This document shows, piece after piece, positions 50,601 through 61,644 of a stretch of DNA of 64,000 bases (the first letter of the stretch is position 1; the number at the start of each line of letters is the position of its first letter). The stretch is from Owenia fusiformis (taxonomy: Eukaryota; Annelida; Polychaeta; Sabellida; Oweniidae), in NCBI GenBank assembly GCA_903813345.2, contig CAIIXF020000010.1, forward strand, positions 1,291,169 to 1,355,168, given 5' to 3'. Below the pieces are notes generated by a model, which made no database searches, had not been told where the DNA came from, and saw only the letters and a list, made by a program, of their open reading frames with translations. The translations under genes were made by a program, and so were the position numbers.

Positions 50601-53600
50601 CATCCGTTTTTTGATTACTCTTACCGATTTTGAAATATGGCATCCAGAAAGTATGTCAAAAGAAAAAGTTCTCCAAATTCAAGGTATGAGTTATCAATTA
50701 GGAGTAGAATTTTTTCAGGAATTCGAATCTGCAAACCAAATTTCGATCCGACTTCCGGTTCGGAAGTTATGGCGTTTTAAAAGCTCAAAAATCTCTAAAT
50801 TTGGTGCCCATGTTAAGTCAATGGGAAAAAAAGATTTTTTTGAAGTGAGAAATACGAAATATAGACTGAATTCAGCTTAATTTAATGAAAGCCTTCAAAA
50901 GAAGGGGACCTCAAAAGCCAGTTAGTTTCAAAATTTGGACACCAAAATGCCTAGGTCAAAATCTAGCTCAAATTCATAGTTTTTCCTTATTTTTACGATT
51001 CTGACACTACACTTCAATTATATTCTTCGAAATTGTGTATACATGTAGCCAAGAGTGTGCTAATAGTGATAGCCTTTTGCCGTCAGAAAGTATTTTGACC
51101 CACTTTTGAGATATGGTGTCCGAAATGTAGGTCAAAATAAAAAAAATCTCCAAATTTAATGTATGAGTTATGAATTAGGTGTAGAATTTTGTCAGGAATC
51201 CGAATCTGCAATTCACATTTTGATCCGACTTCCGGTTCGGAAGTTATGGCGTGTCCAAAAAGTAGGTCAAAATAAGAAATTTCCAAATTTAACGTATGAG
51301 TTATGAATTAGGTGTAGAATTTTGTCAGGAATCCGAATCTGCAATTCACATTTTGATCCGACTTCCGGTTCGGAAGTTATGGCGTGTCCAAAAAGTAGGT
51401 CAAAATAAGAAATTTCCAAATTTAACGTATGAGTTATGAATTAGGTGTAGAATTTTGTCAGGAATCCGAATCTGCAATTCACATTTTGATCCGACTTCCG
51501 GTTCGGAAGTTATGGCGTGTCCAAAAAGTAGGTCAAAATAAGAAATTTCCAAATTTAACGTATGAGTTATGAATTAGGGGTAGAATTTTGTCAGGAATCC
51601 GAATCTGCAAATCAAATTTGGATCTGACTGCCGGTTTGGAAGTTATGGCGTTTTGAAATCGATCTGATGGTTTCCTGATAGAAAGTCAAGAGTAGAGAAG
51701 AAAATATTGAAAAATTCATCCATCCTTCCTATCTGATCCTATCCTATCCTTCCTATCTATCCTTCCTTCGTATCTTTTCCTTCCTATCCTATCATATCCT
51801 TTCTTCTTATTTTATCCTATCCTTCGTTCTTATTCTATCCTATCGTTCCTTCCTATTCTATCCTATCCTACCTTCCTATTTTATTCATCCATCTTTTTTT
51901 GGATGACTCAGCTTATTCTGGATGACTCGGCTAAAAAAGGTCTTAATCTGGAGTCTGAAATTGAACTTGTTCAATTTCCAAAGTCTAGTTATTCTTTCTT
52001 ATTATTCTTTCCCAGTTTTCTCGATAACCATAAGGTTTCCAATAAAGATCATTATTCAGTCAATTTATGTCCAGTATCTAGTTCCTCGGAAATTGGGTCA
52101 AATTTATATCTAGGTCAAAGGTCAAGAACTAGGTCAAATCTTACATTTTCAACATTCTGTCATTTATCTTCGTCGTTGTTTATCGTAACTCCTAAATCTT
52201 TTATTCTTCATGTAGCTTAGAAAAAGCCGAAGCAAAGATATGACATTAGATTTTTGATTACTCTTACCGATTTTTAAATATGGCGTCCAGAAAGTAGGTC
52301 ACGACAAAAAGTTCTCCAAATTCAACGTATGACATATGAACTAAGGGTAGAATTTTCTCAGGAATCCGAATCTGTAAACCAAATTTCGATCCGGCTTCCG
52401 GTTCAAAAGTTATGACGTTTTGAATTTTCAAAAAAAATCAATATGATAGTAGCCTCATAGAAAGTCAAGAGTAGTGCAGACAATATTGAAAAATCCATCC
52501 ATCTATCATATCCATCCATCCTATCCTATCCTTCTTTCCTATCCTTCCTATCCTATCCTTCCTTCTTATCTTATCCTATCCTATCCTTCCTATTCTGTCC
52601 TATCTTATTCTTTCTTCCTATTCTATCGTATCCTATCCTTCCTATCCTATCCTATCCTATCCTATCCTTTCTTCCTATTCTATCCTATACTTCCTTCCTC
52701 TTCTATCCTATCCTTCCTTCCTATTCTGTCCTATCCTTCCTATCAATCCATCCATTCATATATCCATCCGTCCGCTTATTATGGATGACTCGGCTTATTC
52801 TGGATGACTCAGCTTATTCTGGATGACTTGGCTTATTCTGGATGACTCGGCTTATTCTGGATGACTTGGCTATATCCATCCCACCTATCCTATCCTATCC
52901 AATCCTATCCTTCTTTACTATCCTTCCTATCCTATCCTTCCTTCCTATCCTATACTATCCCATCCTTTCTTCCTATTCTATCCTATCCTTCCTTCCTATT
53001 CTGGAAGGAAGGATAGGATAGGATAGGAAGGATAGGAAGGATAGGATAGGAAGGATAGGAAAGAGGGATATGACTGGATGACTTGGCTTATTCTGGATGA
53101 CTCGGCTATATCCATCCCACCTATCCTATCCAATCCTATCCTTCTTTCCCATCCTTCCTATCCTTTCCTATCCTTTCTTCCTATTCTATCCTTCCTTCCT
53201 ATTCTGTCCTGTCCTTCCTATCCTATCAATCCATCCATTCATCCATCCATCGGCTTATTATGGATGACTCGGCTTATTCTGGATGACTCAGCTTATTCTG
53301 GATGACTTGGCTTATTCTGAATGACTCGGCTTATTCTGGATGACTCGGCTTATTCTAGATGACTCAGCGTAAATGAATCTGGAGTCTGAAATTGAACTTG
53401 TTCAATTTCCAAAGTCTAGTGATTTTTGCTTTTGTATGTGCAAAAGCAAAAATCTTTCTAACCACACGTTCTCATCAACGAGAGATATTTGGATAAATCT
53501 ACTCATGCACGTTGTTAGGGGGCTAGGCGTAGTTGCTCGGAAATTAGGTCAAATCCTTATCTGGGTCAAAGGTCGAAATCTAGGTCGAAATCTGCATTTC

Positions 53601-56600
53601 CGCTATTTCGGCCTCTCGAGCCTCCTTAAGAAGTCAGAATCGGAGGAAAACTAGCTGGTCGGAAAGACAGTTTTCCGAGCATTAAAAAAACAGTGAACCA
53701 AATTGAAATCCGACCATTAGTTATCGAGATATACGCGTTTGAAGTTCGCGTACGGGCCACCGTTGCCGTATATCTAGACGGCACGAATACACTTGGTATA
53801 CGTATCTCTGCGAACAACAGACATTTGAAAGAAAATAGGCCCGAACGATGACTAGAGCATTTCGTAAACAACGATTCCCTTCCTCAAACTAACGATTGCG
53901 GAATGTAGAACGACGCGTACGCTGCTCGAATCTACGTCGAAAGCTCTATATAGACGTCTGGAAGGCCTATTTTTTGAAGGACTATTTTTTGACCTCGACG
54001 GATCCGCGAAGCACGAGCCAGACATTCTCCCCAACTACCTCCCTAGATTCCCTGTCCTTCAATCGACCATTATAGGCCCTCAAAGCGTCCCTAGAGCCAT
54101 TTCCCTCTATACGCGTATGGCCAAATCCTATTATGATTTTTGCTTTTGTATGTGCAAAAGCAAAAATCTTTCTAACCACACGTTCTCATCAACGAGAGAT
54201 ATTTGGATAAATCTACTCATGCACGTTGTTAGGGGGCTAGGCGTAGTTGCTCGGAAATTAGGTCAAATCCTTATCTGGGTCAAAGGTCGAAATCTAGGTC
54301 GAAATCTGCATTTCCGCTATTTCGGCCTCTCGAGCCTCCTTAAGAAGTCAGAATCGGAGGAAAACTAGCTGGTCGGAAAGACAGTTTTCCGAGCATTAAA
54401 AAAACAGTGAACCAAATTGAAATCCGACCATTAGTTATCGAGATATACGCGTTTGAAGTTCGCGTACGGGCCACCGTTGCCGTATATCTAGACGGCACGA
54501 ATACACTTGGTATACGTATCTCTGCGAACAACAGACATTTGAAAGAAAATAGGCCCGAACGATGACTAGAGCATTTCGTAAACAACGATTCCCTTCCTCA
54601 AACTAACGATTGCGGAATGTAGAACGACGCGTACGCTGCTCGAATCTACGTCGAAAGCTCTATATAGACGTCTGGAAGGCCTATTTTTTGAAGGACTATT
54701 TTTTGACCTCGACGGATCCGCGAAGCACGAGCCAGACATTCTCCCCAACTACCTCCCTAGATTCCCTGTCCTTCAATCGACCATTATAGGCCCTCAAAGC
54801 GTCCCTAGAGCCATTTCCCTCTATACGCGTATGGCCAAATCCTATTATTAGACTCCAGATGTCAATCTGGAGTCTATTGTTTTTGTCAGTATTCTTATTA
54901 TTATTCTTTATTATTCTTTATTATTCTTTCTTATTATTCTTTCCCAGTTTTCTCGATAACCATAAGGTTTCCAATAAAGATCATTATTCAGTCAATTTAT
55001 GTCCAGTATCTAGTTATGATAATAATCTTTATTACTATTATATAATATTACATAATCTTACATAATAGATAACATAACCATTATGTAACGTTATTTTTGC
55101 AAATAGGGCTAAGAACCGTGGGAGGTGGTGGGAAATGGGTGGCAAATAAAACAGTATGATATACCATCATCGCGATAGCCGCGCCCCCTTTGTCTTTTTC
55201 CTTCCAAAGTCTCTCGCAAACGGCAGATAAGAGGGGCTCTGGCATACCAGAATGATATACCATTACTTGAAATGATATGATATAGATATACCAAACTTGA
55301 AATAAATGATATGTCAAACTTTACTACAGGGCATGTGGTGCTTACGCTTCCTTCATAATCTGTAGCAATTTTAACAAAAATTATATTGATCATTCATAGC
55401 AGTATCACCAAGTTTTATACGAACAAAGTATGACTTCATCATATTGTCTTTCTGATTCTTGTCTAGAAATGTTAAATTTATCTCTTTTATTCCTTCACTA
55501 GAAAATCCAAAATGCTTCCTAAATGGGGAGTTCTCTTAAATTTTGAGAATCTCTAAATAAAAGTTTTTATTCATCAATGAATCTGCATTAAAACATATTT
55601 TGTTTGTTGGATTCTCTTATAACACTGGCCTTATGTTTAAACCTTGGAATATAAGTTACTGGGGTAATAGGTGTGTGAATATGTTTACCTGTTTCCATGG
55701 AGGCCAGTGGAGAATATATAGATTATATACAGATCAATGACCTGAGTGGAATTGAAACAAACACAATGAAGGTCAGTTAAAGGTAGTGAGCAATGATAAG
55801 TTGAAGATATATGAAATGGAATAGCCATTTTATACTTTTTAACAAAGTATAATTCTAAACGAATTTTTGTCACCACTGAAACCTTATTAGTCCTTAAACA
55901 TGTTGCCATGGTAATTAACTGAATGATACTGTCAAAAATTTGTAGATGTATGTAATATGCCAAGAGGTAATGATTTTGAAAGTCAATCTGACTTTACCTC
56001 TAAGGATGTTATAATGTAACAAATATAAGACAAAGTTTAAGTATTTTGTTGCTATGGTAACATATATTGCCCAAAAAGTAAAGAAAGCTGCATTTTCAAT
56101 TTAAAGAACAGAGACTATCCAACAGTTGTTTACATCTTTATTGACTAATAATTAACCTGTTTTTTGACTCTTTGTTGAAATGACAAGTAAATTAGTGCTG
56201 ATATCCCATATTTCTTCAGACTCAATGTTATTCACCTTTAACAGATATATGGCAAGGCTGTTGCTATCTGCTCTTACAGATGAATTATGAGTATCTAATT
56301 TTCATCAAGCTTTATGATTCACCTTTTACCAAATTAACATTAAAACAGTAATGTTGCAGAGTGGATTTCAGGTGTTCAGATAAGAACTCTTATCAGTAAA
56401 TTCTACTAATTTTTAATCCACACTGGACACTCACTTGAAAAGAGAAAGCTTAAAGAAGGATAAATTCAAAGTAAGTAACCCTTTACAAGAGGGTCCATTT
56501 TATATAACACTCTAACTTTACAAAATTGATAAACCTCTAAGCACACCAAGCCAATGAAAACCATCATCAATGTCAAACTAATTTCTTCTGCGTAGGTTTA

Positions 56601-59600
56601 AACAACAATTATGAGCATAGCTTATGAGGCATCAGAATCTATTGCAATAGTATTTTCTATTTACCCTGGAATTAATATAAATACTGTACAGTAAAACCTG
56701 TATCCAAAAACCTTTCTGATTTGAAGACCTCATCTCTTGGCCTCAATTTTGTTATCTCAAATTGAGTCACATAAAAGGAAACCTTGAAATGTTGACACCT
56801 GCTTAACCGAAGACTTTTGATTGGTCCCAGTGGTGTTCGATTTGTCAGGGTTTACCGTAGATGTATGGCATGTATTTACATACAAATACTTACCATCCTG
56901 AATAGCTGAACAGGCCTGAGTAGAACGCAAGAGCGATAGATCCAGGATTCAATACAAACGCACAATTGCAATAAATACTTACCATCCTGAATAGCTGAAC
57001 AGGCCTGAGTAGAACCCTAGAGCGATAGATCCAGGATTCAATACAAACGCACAATTGCAATAAATACTTACCATCCTGAATAGCTGAACAGGCCTGAGTA
57101 GAACGCAAGAGCGATAGATCCAGGATTCAATACAAACACACAATTGCAATAAATACTTACCATCCTGAATAGCTGAACAGGCCTGAGTAGAATGCAAGAG
57201 CGATAGATCCAGGATTCAATACAAACACACAATTGCAATAAATACTTACCATCCTGAATAGCTGAACAGGCCTGAGTAGAATGCAAGAGCGATAGATCCA
57301 GGATTCAATACAAACGCACAATTGCAATAAATACTTACCATCCTGAATAGCTGAACAGGCCTGAGTAGAACGCAAGAGCTATAGATCCAGGATTCAATAC
57401 AAACACACAATTGCAATAAATACTTACCATCCTGAATAGCTGAACAGGCCTGAGTAGAACGCAAGAGCGATAGATCCAGGATTCAATACAAACGCACAAT
57501 TGCAATAAATACTTACCATCCTGAATAGCTGAACAGGCCTGAGTAGAACGCAAGAGCGATAGAACCAGGATTCAATACAAACACACAATTGCAATAAATA
57601 CTTACCATCCTGAATAGCTGAACAGGCCTGAGTAGAATGCTAGAGCTATAGAACCAGGATTCAATACAAACGCACAATTGCAATAAATACTTACCATCCT
57701 GAATAGCTGAACAGGCCTGAGTAGAATGCAAGAGCGATAGAACCAGGATTCAATACAAACGCACAATTGCAATAAATACTTACCATCCTGAATAGCTGAA
57801 CAGGCCTGAGTAGAACGCAAGAGCGATAGAACCAGGATTCAATACAAACACACAATTGCAATAAATACTTACTATCCTGAATAGCTGAACAGGCCTGAGT
57901 AGAATGCTAGAGCTATAGAACCAGGATTCAATACAAACGCACAATTGCAATAAATACTTACCATCCTGAATAGCTGAACAGGCCTGAGTAGAACGCAAGA
58001 GCGATAGAACCAGGATTCAATACAAACACACAATTGCAATAAATACTTACCATCCTGAATAGCTGAACAGGCCTGAGTAGAATGCAAGAGCGATAGAACC
58101 AGGATTCAATACAAACACACAATTGCAATAAATACTTACCATCCTGAATAGCTGAACAGGCCTGAGTAGAATGCAAGAGCGATAGAACCAGGATTCAATA
58201 CAAACACACAATTGCAATAAATACTTACCATCCTGAATAGCTGAACAGGCCTGAGTAGAATGCAAGAGCTATAGAACCAGGATTCAATACAAACACAAAA
58301 TTGCAATAAATACTTACCATCCTGAATAGCTGAACAGGCCTGAGTAGAATGCTAGAGCTATAGAACCAGGATTCAATACAAACGCACAATTGCAATAAAT
58401 ACTTACCATCCTGAATAGCTGAACAGGCCTGAGTAGAATGCAAGAGCGATAGAACCAGGATTCAATACAAACACACAATTGCAATAAATACTTACCATCC
58501 TGAATAGCTGAACAGGCCTGAGTAGAATGCTAGAGCGATAGATCCAGGATTCGTGTTGGAACCTTCAAATGCATTGTCGAAGAGCCTTACATCACCTACA
58601 AGGTTTACATTATATAAGAATCCACACAAAATGTGTCGCATATACAGGGTGCTCAAAAAATGGGACACTCATATTTCAAAAATGAATAATTATAATTTCA
58701 TATCCTTTCTAGTCTTTCCAAACCAGTGATGGTCATCCTCCTATCTAAGGGCTTCAAAATCCAGAATATATTCTTTCTTTTTACCCCCTGCAATAAGCAG
58801 TTACCATTTCCCCGATTAAGAGCACGCAATCTGATTGGCTGTCGCAACACTGCGATAGAAATCATGTATAAGTCATAGCGCATAATTAGATCACGTGATT
58901 CAGCTAAATCGGGCACTACCAAATTGGCTATAGCAGGGGGAGGATGGAGGTACAGATTCTGGACACCTGCTTAGGAGGATGGTGATGGTCATCCCAAGGT
59001 TTTTCTCAACATGGTGCTAAATCCTAACTTTACAGCCTCTTTTTGTGAAAACATTTCTCATATCATTCACCAGGTAGTAAGCAAATTTTTGGAGGTGGAA
59101 TATACTTTTTGAAGTCAGGAGTTTAGAAGATGATATACTAGGTTAGACAAGGTTGTTCACATTAAGCATTCAAATAGCTACTTTTACTGACTTTGTCTGG
59201 GGCATGTAAAACCAGGCATGAACCAACAAACCAAAACATTTTATTTCACCCTCATAAACAAGATCCTGCCTCCAGACACAATAAGAATGTAGCAAAATAG
59301 ATATGGTGACTCAACGTACAAAAATTAGTATTACATCTTTTACACCCTGTCATCCTCCTAAGCAGGTGTCCAGAATCCGTACCTCCATCTTCCCCCTGCT
59401 AATACCAAGTTGGAGGCACCCGATTAAACTGAATCACATGATCTAATTATGCGCAACGACTTATACATAATTTCTGTTGCGACAGTCAATCAGATTGCGA
59501 GTTCTTAATCGGGGAAATGCTAACTGCTTATCACAGGGGGTAAAAAAAAGAATATATTCTGGATTTTGAAGCCCTGTGATCGGAGGATGACATCATGTTG

Positions 59601-61631
59601 GTTGGTTTGTTTCTTTGGGGGAGGACTAATGAAACCATCACAAATGGTCTCCTGATAGAGAAAAGAAATTTCTCCTGAAATATTTGAGGATGTCAATTGT
59701 AACGAATTTATCATAATCTAATTTAGACTCATTTATTTAGTTGAAGAAGTTAAAGAATACACAAAATGAAATCCTGTGCTGTTAGAGCTGATGTGAAAAA
59801 GTCAGTCAACCCCAGTGGGGATCGAACCCATGACCCCTCCCTTACAATAATAAGTTAATATTCAACTTGAATTGTGCAACTGATTACAAATTAAAATTAG
59901 TAATATTAATATAAATCTCAAAGAGACAAAAAAGAGCATATCATATCATAATGATTAAGTAAACATGTGTATAATATAAGTACATGTAAATCATGATTCT
60001 AATTATTTACCATATCACTCAAGTATCACAGTATCACACCACTTTATAATTACGAAATTCAAATTCATTTAAATTAAGATCAGAGATCATAAATTTTATC
60101 AAAGGTGAGTTTGAATTAAATCAAATGTCCATTATTTCAAATGTCAAGTATAACTATCTTTATTCTCAGGCCCTTTGTCTTAAATCTGTGCATGATAGAC
60201 TCTTATATTATAAAAATAATAACTCGCGTCTTTGTCGTGATGGCAAAATATGCAAATGAGCATGTTCTCATAATAGTTTTAATGTTACTTTGTCACACAC
60301 TGGTTTTGGGAGAAAGCACTTGGAAAATGAAAACAAAAGTTCTGCCCAACTATAGATTTTTTTAGTTCACATACCTTGAATCAACTTCACAATTCCTGTT
60401 AAAATAACTGTGCAAAGGGCAACAATCTTAATGACTGTGAAGACGTTCTGAACCTTTGAGGCGACATTCACACTGGCGCAGTTCACAAATGTCAAAAGAG
60501 CTGAAAGAAAAGTATGTTAAAATATAAACATAATCAAATGTCATGTTTACTAAATTCTATTTTAGCAATTAAATTGGCCTAAAAAACAGCAAACTATTGA
60601 AATTCAAGCAAATTAATGTAAATGACTTAAATCACTGTAACGCAAAAACCAAAAATGGCATAAAAATGAAACAATAAACACTCATTTAATTGAAGATCAC
60701 CTTGAAGAATGTAGCATGTCAGTGTGGAACATTTAAATTCAAACTGACTTCATTATTTTACGAAAGAAAGGAGGTAATAGAAAATGGTGACAGCAATGAT
60801 ATAAAATTCAAAATAAATTATTTCCTTTTAAAAAGAAAATGTAAAATGAAGAATGTAAAACATGAGGTTTACGTGATGAAGCTTTGATAAACACAAACTG
60901 TCAACTTTCAAAGAAAGGGAACTTCATGATGTTAACAAGGCATTAACATGCAAAATGGCACATTCTAACCATTTGTTACAGACACAAACCGCCAAACGCA
61001 ATTTCTTACAGGTGCCAACCACCGAAGACCATAACAATATTATGTCACCACTTGTGGTGGTGACATAAAACTCAAATTCACATGAATAATCTAGAAATAA
61101 CTTACTTATGGCCCCTGCAGCTAGTAGTCGTATAGCAAGATCAGGAGAGGGACAGTCAGGAAAAAATGGGTAGATAACATACTCCGCAAATGTTAAGGCA
61201 ATTACAGCATTGGCTGTTGGGGCAGAGATCAATATAAATGTCCACATGTATAGAAATCCTACGAGAGGTCCAAAGGCCTCCTGAATGTATGCGTATTGTC
61301 CTCCTGATTTGGTTATACACGTGCCGAGCTCTGCTAAGCAATGAGCTCCAACGAGGCACATGAATCCAGAGATGGTCCAGATGACTAATGCCACGCCAAT
61401 CGACCCAGACTCCATTAGGACACCTTTAGGGCTGACGAAGATACCACTGCCAATGATAGTACCAGCAATGAGTGCGACACCATTAAACAGCCCTAGTGAC
61501 CGCTTTAAATGTACTCCTGCATTTTCTGTTGTGTCCTGTGCACCGTCAATGGAACCATCTCGTTTCAGGGGCAACATCTCTGCTGCGTTAACAGTTGCCA
61601 TTCCGTCCTTCTTATGCGCTCCAGTGCCCAT
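44625..61631 (-). CDS. SLC7-family (LAT-type light chain) amino-acid transporter, C-terminal end unresolved
   Basis: Eight coding exons on the minus strand with agreeing phases: 61106-61631, 60375-60500, 58496-58595, 47575-47743, 47079-47279, 46776-46925, 46106-46217, 44625-44690, together 483 codons plus one base. The ATG follows a 5' splice acceptor at 61645. Recognisable SLC7 elements: [14 protein letters not shown] (TM1, substrate site) at 57-70; [20 protein letters not shown] at 100-119; FFPDCPSPD with Cys160, which in the family makes a disulphide to the SLC3 heavy chain; [20 protein letters not shown] across exons 3/4; STFGSLNG and [17 protein letters not shown] in exon 5. So it is a heteromeric plasma-membrane amino-acid exchanger (LAT, y+LAT or b0,+AT type; not decided). 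Family members are about 490-510 residues, so only a short tail is missing. Confidence 0.92.
44806..45892. mobile_element. Mariner-like transposon with long TIRs and an internal inversion
   Basis: 1,087 bp starting CAGGGTGGGCCAAAA and ending with the reverse complement, flanked by TA on both sides, with inverted arms of about 270 bp. It lies in the transporter intron between coding exons 7 and 8. Two transposase pieces survive in opposite orientations: plus strand about 45485-45572 reads [20 protein letters not shown], the second-aspartate region; minus strand about 45418 to 45180 reads [20 protein letters not shown] (third-aspartate region) and on to the C-terminus with two stops. In an intact transposase both are on one strand, so the interior was rearranged. 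Non-functional. Confidence 0.85.
48093..48389. mobile_element. MITE, about 297 bp
   Basis: The ends TTTATTATATCACTATCTAG and CTAGACAGTGATATAATAAA are inverted repeats. The interior carries two GGGATATC/GATATCCC-type blocks (about 48158-48170 and 48215-48228), also inverted. No coding sequence. Confidence 0.7.
48389..48523. mobile_element. Foldback element, about 135 bp
   Basis: A nearly complete palindrome: CAAATATTTCACTC at the left and GAGTGAAATATTTG at the right, with inner arms AAGGTGATATTCCAC and GTGGAATATCACTT around a GCCCTTCGGGC hairpin. It abuts the MITE to the left; the two might be one composite element. Confidence 0.75.
49800..51988 (+). mobile_element. Helentron-like (Helitron2-type) non-autonomous element A
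   Basis: The left end is TAGACTCCAGATGTCAATCT, itself a small hairpin. The right end has ATCTGGAGTCT, then the palindrome GAAATTGAAC-TT-GTTCAATTTC, then CAAAGT and the terminal CTAG followed by T. A terminal 5' repeat whose inverted partner is internal to a 3' hairpin, about 10 nt before a CTAG end, matches the asymmetric terminal structure described for Helitron2/Helentron elements. The interior has GGTCAAA-type segments, a 133-bp tandem repeat (about 51250-51650) and TATCC microsatellites (about 50375-50480 and 51720-51890). There is no Rep/helicase gene, so it would depend on an autonomous partner. Confidence 0.7.
51251..51650. repeat. 133-bp tandem repeat inside element A
   Basis: Units starting GTGTCCAAAAAGTAGGTCAA begin at 51251, 51384 and 51517. 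The first two units are identical as far as I can compare; the third diverges towards its end. More diverged relatives occur at 50160-50290, 50640-50780, 51120-51250 and 52290-52420. Confidence 0.85.
51989..53419 (+). mobile_element. Helentron-like element B, head truncated
   Basis: Begins directly after the CTAG of element A, inside a sequence equivalent to A's 5' part (TTCCCAGTTTTCTCG, then TCGGAAATTGGGTCAAATTT). It ends with the same hairpin and CTAG at 53416-53419. The interior is dominated by TATCC repeats and a 19-bp repeat GGATGACTCGGCTTATTCT (about 52780-52870 and 53070-53370). The direct junction suggests end-to-end insertion or tandem rolling-circle copying. Confidence 0.65.
52980..53070. 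repeat. Strand switch in the TATCC microsatellite
   Basis: At about 53003 the repeat changes from TATCC/TTCC on the plus strand to GGATA/GGAA and continues inverted for about 60 bp, forming a potential foldback with the sequence to its left. Confidence 0.8.
53421..54134 (+). mobile_element. 714-bp Helentron-related unit, copy 1
   Basis: Starts with the hairpin GATTTTTGCTTTTG-tatgtg-CAAAAGCAAAAATC. Then comes a block related to A and B (CTCGGAAATTAGGTCAAATC, GGGTCAAAGGTCGAAATC). The remaining 450 bp are richer in CpG and GC than the surroundings (ACGCGTACGCTGCTCG, CTCGACGGATCCGCG). The reading frames on either strand are short and unrecognised. Confidence 0.7.
54135..54848 (+). mobile_element. 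714-bp Helentron-related unit, copy 2 (perfect tandem duplicate)
   Basis: Direct repeat of 53421-54134 with no difference that I can find. The junctions are CCTATTAT|GATTTTT and CCTATTAT|TAGACTCC. Confidence 0.85.
54849..55014 (+). mobile_element. Helentron-like head fragment D
   Basis: Repeats A's 5' end (TAGACTCCAGATGTCAATCT) and then B's 5' part (GATAACCATAAGGTTTCC, CCAGTATCTAGTT), and breaks off into unrelated AT-rich DNA at about 55015. Confidence 0.75.
56687..56860. mobile_element. pogo/Tigger-like MITE
   Basis: About 174 bp with ends TACAGTAAAACCTG and CAGGGTTTACCGTA (inverted, one mismatch) and internal GGTGTTCGATTTG. TA-flanked ends of the type CAGTAAAACC with an internal GTTCG motif are typical of pogo-related elements. 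Confidence 0.6.
56884..58495 (-). repeat. 89-bp minisatellite made of SLC7 exon 3 end, splice donor and intron start
   Basis: Eighteen tandem units of 89 bp precede (in plus coordinates) the genuine exon 3 end at 58496. Read on the minus strand, each unit is the last 57 nt of the coding exon (GAATCCTGGATCTATCGCTC to CAGGATG) plus GTAAGTATTTATTGCAATTG and 12 more intronic bases. Donors are at about 58495, 58406 and every 89 bp down to about 56893, 19 in all. One unit (near 57870) has lost the exon's last G, but keeps GTAAG. Variation is limited: GATCC or GAACC, CGATAG or CTATAG, ACGCA or ACACA. No acceptor is inside the unit. Confidence 0.95.
58727..59592. mobile_element. Inverted-repeat element with about 250-bp arms
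   Basis: The left arm (about 58727-58980, starting GGTCATCCTCCTATCTAAGG and ending GACACCTGCTTAGGAGGATG) is the reverse complement of the right arm (about 59345-59592, CATCCTCCTAAGCAGGTGTC to the end). The spacer is about 365 bp and non-coding. A TACAGGGTGCTCAAAAAATG end at 58645 just outside may belong to another, truncated element. It lies in the intron between transporter coding exons 2 and 3. Confidence 0.75.
59774..59845 (-). mobile_element. tRNA-derived SINE fragment
   Basis: On the minus strand GGGTTCGATCC, a good pol III B box, sits in GGGGTCATGGGTTCGATCCC. No convincing A box or complete tRNA cloverleaf can be found upstream, so this is a fragment and not a tRNA gene. Confidence 0.5.
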
Positions 61632-61644
61632 TCTGATCAGTTAT

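Larger units (their letters stand above)
47800..58495. other. Giant intron 3 of the transporter gene (overview)
   Basis: The intron between coding exons 3 and 4 (47744-58495, about 10.7 kb) holds the Helentron-like array, two foldback elements, a pogo-like MITE and the 89-bp exon-derived minisatellite, all listed separately. Stretches 48530-49790 and 55020-56680 are AT-rich with nothing recognised, apart from a degenerate run of CGAACACCTCTC-type repeats at about 49420-49480. Confidence 0.7.

Noticed and set aside
53626-54748. Repeated 60-83-codon frames in the 714-bp units
   Set aside because: Present twice only because the unit is duplicated; no recognised domain and no splice partners.
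56890-58443. A dozen nearly identical 71-72-codon minus-strand frames in the 89-bp array
   Set aside because: They follow from the repeat: each begins in one unit out of frame and ends at the TGG-TAA of a later unit. They are not separate genes.
56884-58495. CRISPR-like array
   Set aside because: There are no unique spacers; the whole 89-bp unit repeats, and the DNA is eukaryotic.
59774-59845. tRNA gene on the minus strand
   Set aside because: Only the B-box/T-arm part is tRNA-like; no acceptor stem or A box could be folded, so it is called a SINE fragment.
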